This document shows positions 9,734-20,486 of a stretch of DNA of 64,000 bases, in pieces. The position numbers and the translations under genes were made by a program. This DNA is from Nitzschia sp. pyKryTriq1 (taxonomy: Eukaryota; Bacillariophyta; Bacillariophyceae; Bacillariales; Bacillariaceae), in contig OY101122.1 in NCBI GenBank assembly GCA_956465555.1, forward strand, positions 631,001 to 695,000, read 5' to 3'. The notes under the pieces were generated by a model, which saw only the letters and a program-made list of their open reading frames with translations, had not been told where the DNA came from and made no database searches. The stretch's first letter is position 1; the number at the start of each line of letters is the position of its first letter.

Positions 9734-9772
9734 GGCCCAGGCCAAGATTCTTGGCCTATCTTGGCCTGGGCC
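9734..9772. repeat. 15-bp perfect inverted repeat (hairpin)
   Basis: GGCCCAGGCCAAGAT (9734-9748) is perfectly complementary to ATCTTGGCCTGGGCC (9758-9772) across a 9-base loop. GGCCAAG/CTTGGCC words continue to about 9801, so several alternative hairpins are possible. There is no U-tract or gene context to make it a terminator. Confidence 0.85.
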
Positions 9773-9923
9773 AAGACTAGGCCAAGAATCTTGGCCCAAG
9801 GCCTACCCCCTTTCTGTACCCGCAAAAGAGTAAACAGACTAGTCGTCGAATTTCAAACATCGCATCATTGCATCATCGCATCAGCGCATCAGCGCTCATC
9901 ATCGCATTTCATCAGAACAGCTA

Positions 9924-10030
9924 CGCAGTTCGAAGTCGAGTAGGGTCTTAGGCCAACGAATATGAAAAACTATACACTAATATTCATCGGTCTAGAATGT
10001 CCGAGAGAGTTGAGGGCTGGTTGGCGCCCG
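9924..10030 (+). repeat. Dispersed repeat, copy 1 (empty site)
   Basis: This ~107-bp copy begins CGCAGTTCGAAGTCGAGTAG and ends in GGCTGGTTGGCGCC. It is about 95% identical to copy 2 at 10265-10402 in the same orientation but lacks the 27-bp insertion found there. It shows no coding potential and no LTR or TIR structure. Confidence 0.85.
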
Positions 10031-10264
10031 CGCCATTCGCACCCCCAACGAGAGACGGACAGACCAGAAGTTGACCAGAGCGCGCCAAGAATTGGCGATC
10101 ACCTATCCGACCGACGAGAGACGACCGATGATCACACAAGATCATCGATCGAGCAAACATCACTCCGACTTCGAGTTACTACAGTAGCAGAAATAGATTT
10201 AAAAACGAACTTTTCAAACCCTTTCAATTTCGCATCCTACTAACCCGAAGTGGAGTGAGTTCCT

Positions 10265-10402
10265 CGCAGTTCGAAGTCGAGTAGGGTCTTAGGCCATCGA
10301 ATTTGAAAGACTATATACTAATATTCATCGGTCTAGAATGTCCGAGAGAGTTGAGCAGGGGTACATTACCCCTGGAGTTGAGGGCTGGTTGGCGCCTGCG
10401 CC
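10265..10402 (+). repeat. Dispersed repeat, copy 2 (carries insertion)
   Basis: This is the second copy of the 9924-10030 repeat. It differs by a few substitutions (for example CAACGAATATG versus CATCGAATTTG) and by a 27-bp gain at 10356-10382. Confidence 0.85.
10356..10374. mobile_element. hAT-like mini-insertion with 8-bp target duplication
   Basis: CAGGGGTACATTACCCCTG is a palindrome with 8-bp arms (CAGGGGTA/TACCCCTG) around CAT. It is flanked on both sides by GAGTTGAG (10348-10355 and 10375-10382), while the related copy at 9924-10030 has a single GAGTTGAG and no palindrome. An 8-bp duplication plus CAGGGG termini is the hallmark of hAT transposons. At 19 bp it would be an extreme internally deleted derivative or the result of end-joining of the two termini. 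Confidence 0.65.
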
Positions 10403-10644
10403 AGTGGAGACAAGCACCGTGTCTGGCCGGCTGTCGAGGCACTTAAACCCATACAGTACCGGTAGTTTCCAGTTGGTTTTGAAGTTGTTTGCCGTTTGCT
10501 TCCTCTACGAGTAGACTTCATTCCACCTCCAACCTCCGGTTTGTTGTTAGAACACAACATGCGATGTTGCAGACCGGTACACAGTAGTAGACGTTAAGAC
10601 AAGTAACAGACCCAAGCGCATGGAAACAACTTCGTCGATCTATC

Positions 10645-11931
10645 ATGCCCCCTATCAACGCAGATTCTTGTCAATATTGCTTTCTCGATGTTGATATCGA
10701 TGAACACCGTGCCAGATTAGCAACTGCGGCCGCGTTTGTGGATGCGACAGATTCTCGCTACGGGTTTTCTTCTAAAAACTTACTGTTGCTCGGCGGGTCT
10801 GAGGTATCGAGGATCCCGGAACTAATTGAAAGTGATCATGAATGGAGTTCCAAAAATACTGAATGTGGAGGTATTTCGATCAGGCCGCCAACTTGGGGCA
10901 ATCGGGTGAGCTTTTTGAAGCGCCTCGCTTTTTGTGAATACTCGATCGTGCGGCGTAAAAGTGTACTCACCCTCCATTGGTAGATGATTCTTCGATTGTT
11001 CTGGGACGTTGCTCCCTTGGCATGCGAGAATTTTGCCACACTCTGTGGAAATGGGGCCCTCCTGCCTGGTGATGCTGGGAAAGCCAACCCCGCGCCACTT
11101 GGTGAATGCGGGAAGCCTCTGACGTTTCGAAAGTCAAATTTTCACCGTGTGATACCAGGCTTTGTGATGCAGGGGGGAGACTTTGTGTTTCAAAATGGAA
11201 GTGGAGGAGAGTCTATTTATGGGAAAAAGTTCAAAGACGAACGGGCAGGTTTGCAAATGAAACATGATCGCAGAGGCGTCCTGAGTATGGGCAACTCGGG
11301 GAAGAATTCCAACAGTTCTCAGTTCTTTCTGACATTTGATAGCGCTCCCCAGTGCGATGGCAAGCATGTAATCTTTGGGGAAGTAGTGTCCGGCTTTGAC
11401 ATTATGGACGCGGTCGAAAAGTTTGGCACTTTGAACGGAGAACCAAGCGTCCAAATAACAATCACGGACTGTGGATTGTTTGTGCCTCTGCAAACAGCAG
11501 CCTATGGCTACCATTATGACACACCTGACCCTGGTAGTTTCACGGGCGTTTCGCCGGTCTTTGTTGTCCGTCCTCGAGTACTGGTTCTAGTGCCATCAGA
11601 GTCGGTCATTGAAAAGTTTGCCACTGCTATGGGCAATTTTGTCTCGATTGTGGCTTGCATTTCGGCGGACAAAACACAAACCGCAAACGAGCAAGGCAAA
11701 AAGATTTCTGAATTGCTTGGAAACTACGCAGCCGATGTGGTAATTGTTGCTACAGCCTGTTGGAACGAAGTTCAATCCGTGATAGTTCTGCCCAAGTACT
11801 GGCAGGCGGAGGGGATCGAGCTTGCTGAAGTGGTACTGGTGGCAAAGCCTGTAACAGCCTTGGCCAAAATACGTTCCGAATCATGGTTGGGAACGAAGCG
11901 TCCACAATGGCAATTAGATGGCAAATTCTAA
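10645..11931 (+). CDS. Cyclophilin-type peptidyl-prolyl isomerase with C-terminal extension
   Basis: There are two exons, 10645-10905 and 10984-11931. The intron 10906-10983 is GTGAGC...TTGGTAG in phase 0, and the product is 402 residues. The intron joins the strand FLDVDIDEHRA and a ~55-residue insert to MILRLFWDVAPLACENFATL, restoring the cyclophilin N-terminal half. The catalytic core is present: FHRVIPGFVMQGGDF with the active-site Arg, SSQFFLTF and DGKHVIFGEV. The position usually occupied by the cyclosporin-contacting Trp reads Gln/Cys (APQCDGKH). After the domain (about residue 265) follows a ~135-residue extension of unknown fold. The protein is probably cytosolic or nuclear, as no targeting signal is seen. 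Confidence 0.85.
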
Positions 11932-12029
11932 GATCTTGACTGCGCGACCTTCTAGTAAAATATTAAAAGTATGGCACGCAGACAATCTAGCTAGCTATAA
12001 GAAGCAAGAGCATCGGCTTTCAACCGATA

Positions 12030-13193
12030 TCATGACCGAATAACGTCAATCAGATCTCCATCTTCCATCTCGTAGTTTGCGGGAGTCCGGTGAAGATTCA
12101 GAGTTTGCCCATCAAAGCTAAAAGAGTACTTGCCTTGTATATTTTCTTTGCTCCTGTATTGATCCATTAGATTCTGAAAGTGTTCATTTTTGCCTATAAG
12201 CATTTGCGTTTCCTGCATATTCTTGCCATTTTTGCTCCGTAGCGTTAATTTGAATTTTGGTCCTGCTACTGCGACGCTGGCGCTTTGGGGGATTGCAATT
12301 ACAACAGCAGTGACGTCGATAAGATCTTCATCTTCGATTTCATAAGAAGCGGGTGTGCGTTTGAGATCCAAGTTGATGCCGTCAAAGCTGAGCGTTACGC
12401 GGGCTGTCGGCGGTAAAGAATAGGCAGTCATTACTTTCTCCATGAATGAGGAGAGGGGTTGCTTTTGGTGTATGATGATAGTCTTTTCTTCCGTAGAAGT
12501 AGGGTGCTTCTTTCCGTTGACTTTCATTTGGCAACGACAGGAAAGGCGAAGCGCTTTGCCCAGTTTGGGTGGCTCCGGTCGCTGAGCTGGCTGGGGAGCG
12601 ACGGGGCGTGCTCTGAGCGTAGTTTCAAGGGGGGTTTCCTGGACTCGAACGTGGACATCTTCGGCATGATATTCCTGCGCCTGTTTGAGACGATAGGTCG
12701 CCATGTGGGATCGCTGTAGTACCTCTAGAACTGCCTTGGGCGCGTGCTTGAGAACATGCGCGGGCTTGGCGTCGTCGTCGGAATCATCGCTGTCTATGTT
12801 GATACTTGTATTGATATGAGGCTGCTGGTTGGCTTTGTTTGGTGGAGCGTCCAGGATTTCCACAATATCCGAGCTTGCAGCTGATCCTTTGCTAGCACGG
12901 CCGCCCGCTAGGACGTCATCCTCGTCGTCCGAAGAGTCCTCACCGCGGTGGAGGCGGTCGCGCAACTTCTGTTCGCGTGCCTGTTCTTCTCGCTCTATGA
13001 GACCTAGCTTTTCCTTGACGGCATCCACTTGGTGGCGGCGCCTTCTTCGCGTAGCCGAGGGCGGAGAGTCTCTCTCGTTCACTTTCTGGAATTTGCGGGC
13101 GGTGAACTTGAAGGCGTCATTGCTAGCATTCTCGTTGTCGCTTGCCTCGGGGCTGGAAAGCATTGGCTCGCCGTCGGACGAGGAGTCACTCAT
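12030..13193 (-). CDS. Rad60/Esc2/NIP45-like protein with two SUMO-like domains
   Basis: This is a 387-residue single-exon gene. The N-terminal half is acidic and Ser-rich with basic patches (ATRRRRRHQ). Two SUMO-like domains fill the C-terminal half, about 215-300 and 312-386. Each ends in the same signature (LSFDGINLDLKRTPASYEIE and FSFDGQTLNLHRTPANYEME, both running into DxDLIDV). This is the architecture of fungal Rad60/Esc2 and animal NIP45, which act in SUMO-dependent genome stability. The chain ends at IRS with no diGly, as expected for SUMO-like domains that are not conjugated. Confidence 0.85.
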   Translation of the reverse strand: MSDSSSDGEPMLSSPEASDNENASNDAFKFTARKFQKVNERDSPPSATRRRRRHQVDAVKEKLGLIEREEQAREQKLRDRLHRGEDSSDDEDDVLAGGRASKGSAASSDIVEILDAPPNKANQQPHINTSINIDSDDSDDDAKPAHVLKHAPKAVLEVLQRSHMATYRLKQAQEYHAEDVHVRVQETPLETTLRARPVAPQPAQRPEPPKLGKALRLSCRCQMKVNGKKHPTSTEEKTIIIHQKQPLSSFMEKVMTAYSLPPTARVTLSFDGINLDLKRTPASYEIEDEDLIDVTAVVIAIPQSASVAVAGPKFKLTLRSKNGKNMQETQMLIGKNEHFQNLMDQYRSKENIQGKYSFSFDGQTLNLHRTPANYEMEDGDLIDVIRS

Positions 13194-14335
13194 CCTTTTA
13201 GATATAGATGTGATATGAAAGGATGCAAATGAGGAGTCGACGATGGTTTCTCGTTCAAAAAGAGTTGCTTGTGTTCTCTCTCTCTCTCTGATTTTGGATT
13301 TGAAAATTGAAAAGGAGCGAGAGGTGATTGTGGCAAACGCCGCTCTACTTGGTGTACCCAGTCCTTCTCCCTGTATGTAGAATCAGTACCAGGAGAGGTG
13401 TAATGAAGCGAATTGCATTAGAGTTCGCCGTAAACTTGCAGTAGTCTACTGTAACACCTCGTCTTGTTTTCGCACGATAAAGTCCTTTTCTCAGTTGCCC
13501 GTCCTTTTTCCACCCAGCGCGTTTCTCAAGCGCCCAAGTCCCTTTTCCAACCTGAAATACGCGTATGATTTCACGAAGGGAAATATTATGTCTAGTTGTT
13601 ATCACAACGACTCGGAGGACATTGACGAGTCAGACAGAGTTAGTAACAGGTAAACGAAAGATACACTGACGTCAGTAGACGTCGTGATGTCATGTCGCAT
13701 GAGACATGAGGGGAAGCGTGGTGATACTTCACTCTCACCAACTTAAGGAAAACTATTCCGGCTTGATCCGTCGGATATTGATTCTTTCTGATTTTTGTCG
13801 ATCATTCGAGTCGTCATTGACAGTCCAACAATTTTTGGCTCGAACCCCGTCGTTATTGATCGTTCCACCAGCTGCCTCCACTATACTCTCTCCGTTGCAT
13901 CTTGAAGTATCCTAATCTTGAAGCATATCCTGGATCCAAGATGTTTGCTCTTCACCCTCAAAACCATTTCACTCCTAGATGTAAAGCTCATAATTTTCAT
14001 TACTGGAATTTGTCATCGCTCATCGCTATCTAGTAGTTAATCTCTACTGGATCTGACCGAAGTGCAACGAGACTGGACACCTCGTCTGTACGTCATCGGA
14101 TTCATCAGAGTACGAGCTACGAAGACTCTACGCTCTGAGTGTACTCGTAACAGGTACCGGTACTACCTACCTACCGGTAGGTAGCTGGTACTTTTCCCGT
14201 ACGTACCGGTACTTTCATACAAGTACTGTAGACTACTGTCTTGTTGTGTTGTTCACACCTTTGCTTGTTTTTTTTGTTCGTCTTCGATGATTCTATTTCT
14301 CCTTTCTTAGTTTGAATATCGGTCTCCGTTTCACC
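13194..14335. other. Divergent-promoter spacer
   Basis: This lies between the 5' end of the Rad60-like gene and the 5' end of the carrier gene. It has a TC run near 13279-13290 and a TACCGGTA cluster at about 14150-14215 (including CTACCTACCGGTAGGTAG) just upstream of the carrier. No additional gene is supported. Confidence 0.5.
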
Positions 14336-15711
14336 ATGTCAAGTGAAGTGCTCGATACCCGCTCGATCTCCAGAGATTTGTTCTCTGCAAGTATTGGGTC
14401 CGTCGCATGCTGTTATACGGTACGAAATTTTCCAATGTCTACATTCTGTCGCTGCGCTCTACCAGAGACGTAGTACGTGTACGTGTACGTTTTGAGCCAA
14501 CGCCATGGCATATCCTAATAAAGTCATACTCGCCATTCCGTTTAGGGTCAACCATTTGATACAGTTAAGGTGCGGATGCAAACGAGGCCAGATGAATTCA
14601 GTGGAGTTATTTCGTCAACTAAGAAGATTATGAAGGAGGAGGGGCTATCAGCTCTTTGGAAAGGCTCCGTTCCGACCGCTGGAGGGATGATATTGGAAAA
14701 TTGCATGGCCTTTGGAATCAATGAAGCCTTGAAAAGAGCTTTTCCTGATGATCCGAGTGAGGTTCATCAAGATGGGCCACCCAACTTACTCAAACCGTTC
14801 TTGATGGGAAGTATCACTGGTTGTTGCTCAGCGACGGTTCTATTGCCGAGCGAGATTATCAAGGCCAAAACTCAAGTCAGTATCGGGGCAACTTCTTCGC
14901 AAGAAATATTGAAAACTATGATGAAACGTCAGGGTTTCCGATCTTTATTCGTGGGTATGTACTGTACCTCATGTTTTGGATGTGTATCCAGTCCAATTTT
15001 GCTCCGATCTCTCACACAGCCATCGGCCCGTATTTTCCTGCCGCGACTGAAACACGAAACAAAGGCTTTGACGCTCAGCTTATGCGGGATGCTCCGTTTT
15101 ATGCGTTCTTTTTCGGAGGTACGTGTTAAAAAATCATTGGTTGTGGACTCTTGCATTATTCTACACAAGTCAAAGCTCACGCATTTAAACACTCTTCACT
15201 CGGAAGGATACGAGTTGTGGTGTTATTTCTTCAGAACCAATGTGCCGAGCATGCCAGATGAGCTGAATTATTTTCTCAGGTACGTTTTCGATGCATGGTG
15301 GTGATTTGAGCTACTCAATGTTTTAAGCTCATACCTTGTCATTGTTTCCAAACCGTCGCAGTGGTGGTTTAGCGGGCATGTGTGGTTGGGCCATGGTGAG
15401 TAGCAGAGAACCTGACATTGCACTCTCAACGTGTTGGGCAGAACCTTAAGTTTGATCTAACAGAGACACTATGCTACGCACAGGCAATGCCATTTGATGT
15501 ACCAAAAACCAACGTCCAAGCTCGGTACGATACCAAAGTAGTCGGGAGCTACTTCCCCGAACTCGTAAAAATTGCTCGGCAACGTGGAATCACTGGATTG
15601 TATAGTGGGCTTGTACCTACCGTTGTGAGGGCCTTCCCAGCCAATGCGGCGTTGTTCTTGGGAGTCGAAAGTACGAAAAAAGTCTTTGACAAGTTTCTGT
15701 GGCCCGAGTAA
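14336..15711 (+). CDS. Mitochondrial ornithine-type carrier (SLC25A15/ORC1-like)
   Basis: Six exons are called: 14336-14419, 14546-14954, 15065-15118, 15207-15279, 15362-15395 and 15484-15711. All introns are GT-AG (82-126 nt) and the product is 293 residues. Three repeats carry the carrier signature: GQPFDTVKVRMQT, LPSEIIKAKTQ and MPFDVPKTNVQ. RDAPFYAFFFGGYEL and GLYSGLVPTVVRAFPANAAL match the corresponding blocks of ornithine/citrulline carriers closely. It should exchange basic amino acids across the inner mitochondrial membrane, relevant to the diatom urea cycle. Substrate assignment rests on these family blocks; carnitine or other basic-amino-acid carriers are the alternative. Confidence 0.88.
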
Positions 15712-15951
15712 GGATCTCATGGTGACAGAAATCGGCGCGCTTGCCCTTGAATAAAATAGTGCACGGTATCGCTTGGGTCGATTGCTGTTAGCCGCTATAT
15801 GCGAAAATTGTGATAGATGAACGTTTCTTTTCAGGGAATAGGTTCAAGATGGTGTTCTAGAGTATCTAGCTAGCTAGCGAGTGAGTCTCTGGTTTGGCGT
15901 CAATGGTCGGGTGCAATCAATTGTGGCAGAACATCAGGTCCAGATACGTAC

Positions 15952-18900
15952 CTAAGGACGAGGAGGGCGGTAGTAAACTTGTTCTTCGCAAGGGCAAAAT
16001 TCTAAGGGGACCTTGGCATCCACGCACTTTCTCGACACCGGGATGGTATCACGAAGAAGATTGTAACTCCATGGGGGCCATGCCGGCCCATCTTTCAAGT
16101 TATCTTTCTCTCCTGTCGACTCCATTAATTCACGAAGAGTTCGATAAATATCGTGGGCTGTGACTATTCTGTCTTGGTTGTAAAATATTGACTCAATTGA
16201 ATCAGCTATCATTTTCCGCGGGACGATGAGCTGTGCCCATGGCTCTCTGTCTTCGACTTGCGTGGAGAATTCCGTTGTCGTCGGACCACCTATGTAACGA
16301 GAAGTAAGAGTGAGAGTCCCCGACTGATAGTATGGTACAATTGATACTGCGGCATCTTGAATGTACCTTGCATGCGGGGATTGGAGCGAAGAATAATTAT
16401 GGTATTTGCGAAAGTCTGCTGTGATGTCATCGAGTGCAAGAAATCTGCCAGCTGGCCATCAAACTCTTCCGCTAACGAAACCATTTTTACGGAATTGGGA
16501 TCGGATTCATGCACGGCCATTGTGTTGAGGTAAAAAAATTTGGGGTGTCTACCTAGATCTTCGTTGTGCCAGATCTCGTGAATCAAGTTGAATCCAGGGT
16601 GAGTTGACATTGACCCAGAAAATGTCCGGTGGCTCACACAGAGTCGGTGGCCAACAGCTGAGAAGTTATATTGCCTGCTTTCCTGTAAGCGACAGTACAG
16701 TCTCTTGAGTTCAAAATCAGGCGAACCTGGAAAAATAGTGGCATGTGCAGCAGCGGGCGACCCTTCGTAACAATATTCTTCTCCCACGTAAGTCACATAT
16801 CCGAGCTTCTTGGCGACATCAAGTATCCAAGGACTCTCTTGCCGGCTTCCTGCCTTTTGGGCTACTTCTGGACAAAAAGTAGCGTATATACTACCTGGGC
16901 CACGCTTGGTCAGTTGCAGGCCAAACTCATGTCGCGAAGGATTCCGACAAACACGAGAAGTGTTATAGCTGGGAAAGATACTGGAACAGCAGAGACTTTC
17001 GTTGTCGGACTGACACGTTGACAAGGGGTCCGAAAGAAAGGAGCCTTTAGGGCACCCTACACATACCCCCTCAAAGTTTGTGAACATCCCTCTACGAGAG
17101 CAATTATCTTGCCGTATTTTTTGTATTTCGAAACACTGTTCGTCGAATCGAGCGACTAGGCAGCCACTCAAAGCTGCAATCTGTGCAATGTGGTGTAAGT
17201 ATATTGACGAAGAAAGGAATGGATAAGAGCAATGATTGATGCACTTGCCTGATTTGAAATTGAATTTGGTCCATTCAATGAGAATAAGTTGAAGTCTGGG
17301 GCACAAACCCCGTCGTTGCATTGGATTTGTCCATCCGAAGTCTGTCTTGGCTTGTATTGCTTGAGGAAAGTGCGGGTTTTACGCAAATGCCTGTCCGCGT
17401 AGGCCAAGGTGACTGAATCTACATCGAGAAAGAGTACATGCGGTGGTCGCTCAGCCAGTTCTGCATGAAGAGAAAGTTCCCTTTCCTGGATTCGATTCAG
17501 CAGATCTCCGCTATGGAAGACTCTCGTGTCCACTAACATCTTCTGATCAAGGCATTTGACTAGTGCAAAGTATTCCTCTTTGAACCTTTTCGAACGCACT
17601 CCTTCGGGCCCCCATGGATGTTCACCACAATGGTGCCATTTACGATGGCTGGTCGCGCATTGACAGCGCCCATTGAATGACGCTTGTGAAGCTGTTTCAT
17701 TTCCCATGTATTTGCAGTCATCGGGGAAGTGGGTGCGTTTTGAGGTAGGGAAATCACTGTAAAAAGATAGGACGTTTGGAGGCCTTGGCATTTTCGTGCA
17801 GGGATGAATAGAATCATTTTCTTTTGAATTTTTTTCGCCTTTCAGGACGCAGTATTCTGATGGAATCTCGGTTGTCTCTGCGCACGACTTTCGTTCCTTA
17901 GGAAATGGATTAAAGAAAGACAATCCTTTCCGTGAGCGTCCAATTTCTTCGGATGAGATTGAGAGCGATACCATAGTTTCGTGGACGTCAAACGGTGTTG
18001 TCCACATCGCAGCATTAGCACCAAAAATTTCCATTTTTTCTCGCGTTTGGATGTTTGGGGGGACACTAATGTACAGAAGCGGCTCGGTGGCCTCCCTCCT
18101 ACCGGAACGACTTTCAAAGTAAGGTCCATAGTGCATACCGTGATCCGACGTCAACATGACCAGAGTATTGTCAAGTACTTGAATTTCTGCGAGGCGCTCA
18201 ATAAATGAAGACATCTTGGCATCAAGCATCGTCGACAAAACCATTGTGTCTTCGTGAGTGTCAATGAAGTGGAGGAATGCCGCCCATCGTAAACTTGGGT
18301 CCACTTCTTTTCTTCGCTTCTCGTACTTCGTGATGAATTCCTCTCCATAATTCATCAAAATCTGAGCAGCCAGATCCGGCCCTAAGCAATTCGGACGATC
18401 AAAGTCAAAGCAAAACAAATTGGTCAATTCGCTACCATGTGTCGTATTGGGCTCAAGACTTTTGACCATATTACTGTTCTCAATACAACCTAAGGAGAAT
18501 GCAAACAGCATAGATGTGAGTGGGAAGCAATCATCGGGTGGCGATTTCTGGAACCAACCTATTCCCGAGTCTACTCACCGTTCTCTGTCTTGAGAGTAAT
18601 AAAGCCGTTGGCCCGGAGACGGTCCCACAACCATTTCCCCCCTTCTGTGTCTTTCTTAATACCGTCGCGATTGGCAAGCGGCATACCGGAATATAAACCC
18701 GCCTGATTTTTGCCCGAATTGGGCCCGATGGCCGTGTAGTTTCCAAAGTGGACAAAGCCCAGGTCCTTCAGAGCCCTCGCTGTCTTGGGCATGGACCGAT
18801 GAAAGTGGGGCCGGCTGATAGGATCAATCAGAATAAGAAGAATATTGGGCACTTGCCCTCTTGCTGACCTATTGTTTTCATGCTGGATTGGATTGCTGTT

Positions 18901-20486
18901 TGTGATGACACGAGTCACGCACTTGCTGTATGTCAAAAGTCTAGCACAAGCTGCCTCCGCCTTGTTGAAGTCGCTGTTGCTGACCCACAATTCCACCTCA
19001 TCCGGGAAATGTTCTTTTGGGTTGGCGTCTTGATAGGTGTAACCAAGGTCTGGCGAGGCACGGTAGTGGTAATTTCTTATTTGGTATGTATCTTTTTCAA
19101 TCAACATCGCAACTTGGATCGATGTGTCTCCAAGAAGCTAGATGTGGCGACGGGGCGGGGTAAGATATTTTTCAGTTTCGATGCCGAAGAAGCAGCGCGA
19201 CGTATGCGACCTACCTCTGTGAATGAGATATTCAACTTCGGGTCGAGAGTTGCTTGGGGGCACGGTTTGAAATCTAAGGGTTTATCGTGATTGATTTGAA
19301 GGGTCGAATCTTCCGCAATAGCTCTCGGAGTGTTGTCCACGAAGATCCGACTGGAAGGTATTGCTAGATCAAGGCCTTGCGTGGCAAAAACATAAGCCGT
19401 AAAGATCTCACTCTCTTTCCCTCCATTGTAGCGTTCAGCAGTATCTGCTCCCCAGCGAAGTAGTTCCTGCACCTCCTCAACTCCCTTAAAGAAGGCGTTT
19501 GGGCCGTACTTGGCCTCTGTCCAGGCCTCCTTTCCGGGATCTGTGTGGTAGTGCGACAGCTGCAGAGCCTGGAGCTTGTATCGGTGATCTAGCAATGCTT
19601 TAGCAGCCTCTAAACCGCCGTATTCGTAGGATCCACCGACTTTGCGAGAGTGCATTGCGACTACAACATATGTCATGGTACATTCGCTCAGAAAGCGATC
19701 GGCCCCAGCCCACACCTTATCAACCAATTCGAGTCGTGCTGGATCATAGTGGTCAAACACAGCTGCAATGATCCACTTGGGTGTAGATGACGTCGAAGAC
19801 CACCTTATTGGGGTCCCTGCTATTGTATTATTTGCATCGCCAAAGGAGGCCCACCATTCATCCAAGGTTTGCACCCATTCTGTAGATTGCTCTCGTTCAT
19901 CCTTACCAAAGTCAATGGCATGAAAGTCGTGCCCTTCCACAGCAGCATGGAGTAGGAAGGTCCCACCGATAGAATAAGGACTTTGGAAATCGACCGAGTC
20001 ATAGACATTGTGTGCGGTTTGATTTCTAGCTCTAGCTGTCATGCCTTCCTTGGCAGCACTGGTAGCATCACGGGCAATGACCAGCACATTCGAGCTCGAA
20101 ATGTGCCGCGAGAGCACTCTACGCGCAAAATCTCGCATGACGAAACCAAAAGATAGGGTATGCGGGGCGGCTGCTTTGGTCCGGCGATTGCGCACGGATA
20201 TCCCGTCACTTTGCTGGGTGTTCTTCGGTGTAAGCAGTGGCTGTCGAACGCTGTCTTTGTGTTGCTGCAGACTCGAATGCAGGGGCGCGAATAATCCTCC
20301 CCCTTGGCCCAATGCCCAGTCCGTTGGTCTAGTAGTCGAAGTCACCTGCAGTTCCTGTCTATTCATGGTAAGGAAAAATACCGTCGCGATATAGACCGAC
20401 AAAAGACAAATTATGACATGCAACCAACTCCTTCGAAACCTTGGAGTCCGTCGGAGAGGCGACCACGGCTTTTTTTCGGCAGGCAT
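15952..20486 (-). CDS. Tandem sulfatase-like (DUF229) type II membrane protein
   Basis: Five exons (transcription order): 20486-19215, 19137-18579, 18489-17249, 17180-16367 and 16289-15952, encoding 1407 residues. Introns are GT-AG except 17181-17248, which is GC-AG (CAG/GCAAGT). A short basic N terminus precedes one hydrophobic anchor (about 22-41). Residues to about 430 form an unrecognised luminal region. Sulfatase-like domain 1 (about 520-800) has PNILLILIDPISR, a MPKT block and TSDHGMHYG (D726, H727). Domain 2 (about 958-1400) repeats the order: HVLFLDVDSVT, a Cys-rich insert, and a C-terminal INTAHDIYRTL-like block, but reads ILRSNPRMQ where domain 1 has the metal-binding DHG. DUF229 proteins are usually single-domain, so this is an internal duplication whose second half is probably inactive. 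It is likely a Golgi or cell-surface enzyme acting on sulfate or phosphate esters. Confidence 0.8.

Larger units (their letters stand above)
9362..10644. other. Repeat-rich spacer
   Basis: This holds the upstream region of the FHA gene, a strong hairpin (9734-9772), a CATCGCAT-type simple repeat (about 9862-9912), two copies of a ~107-bp dispersed repeat and a hAT-like mini-insertion. No protein gene is supported. Confidence 0.6.
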
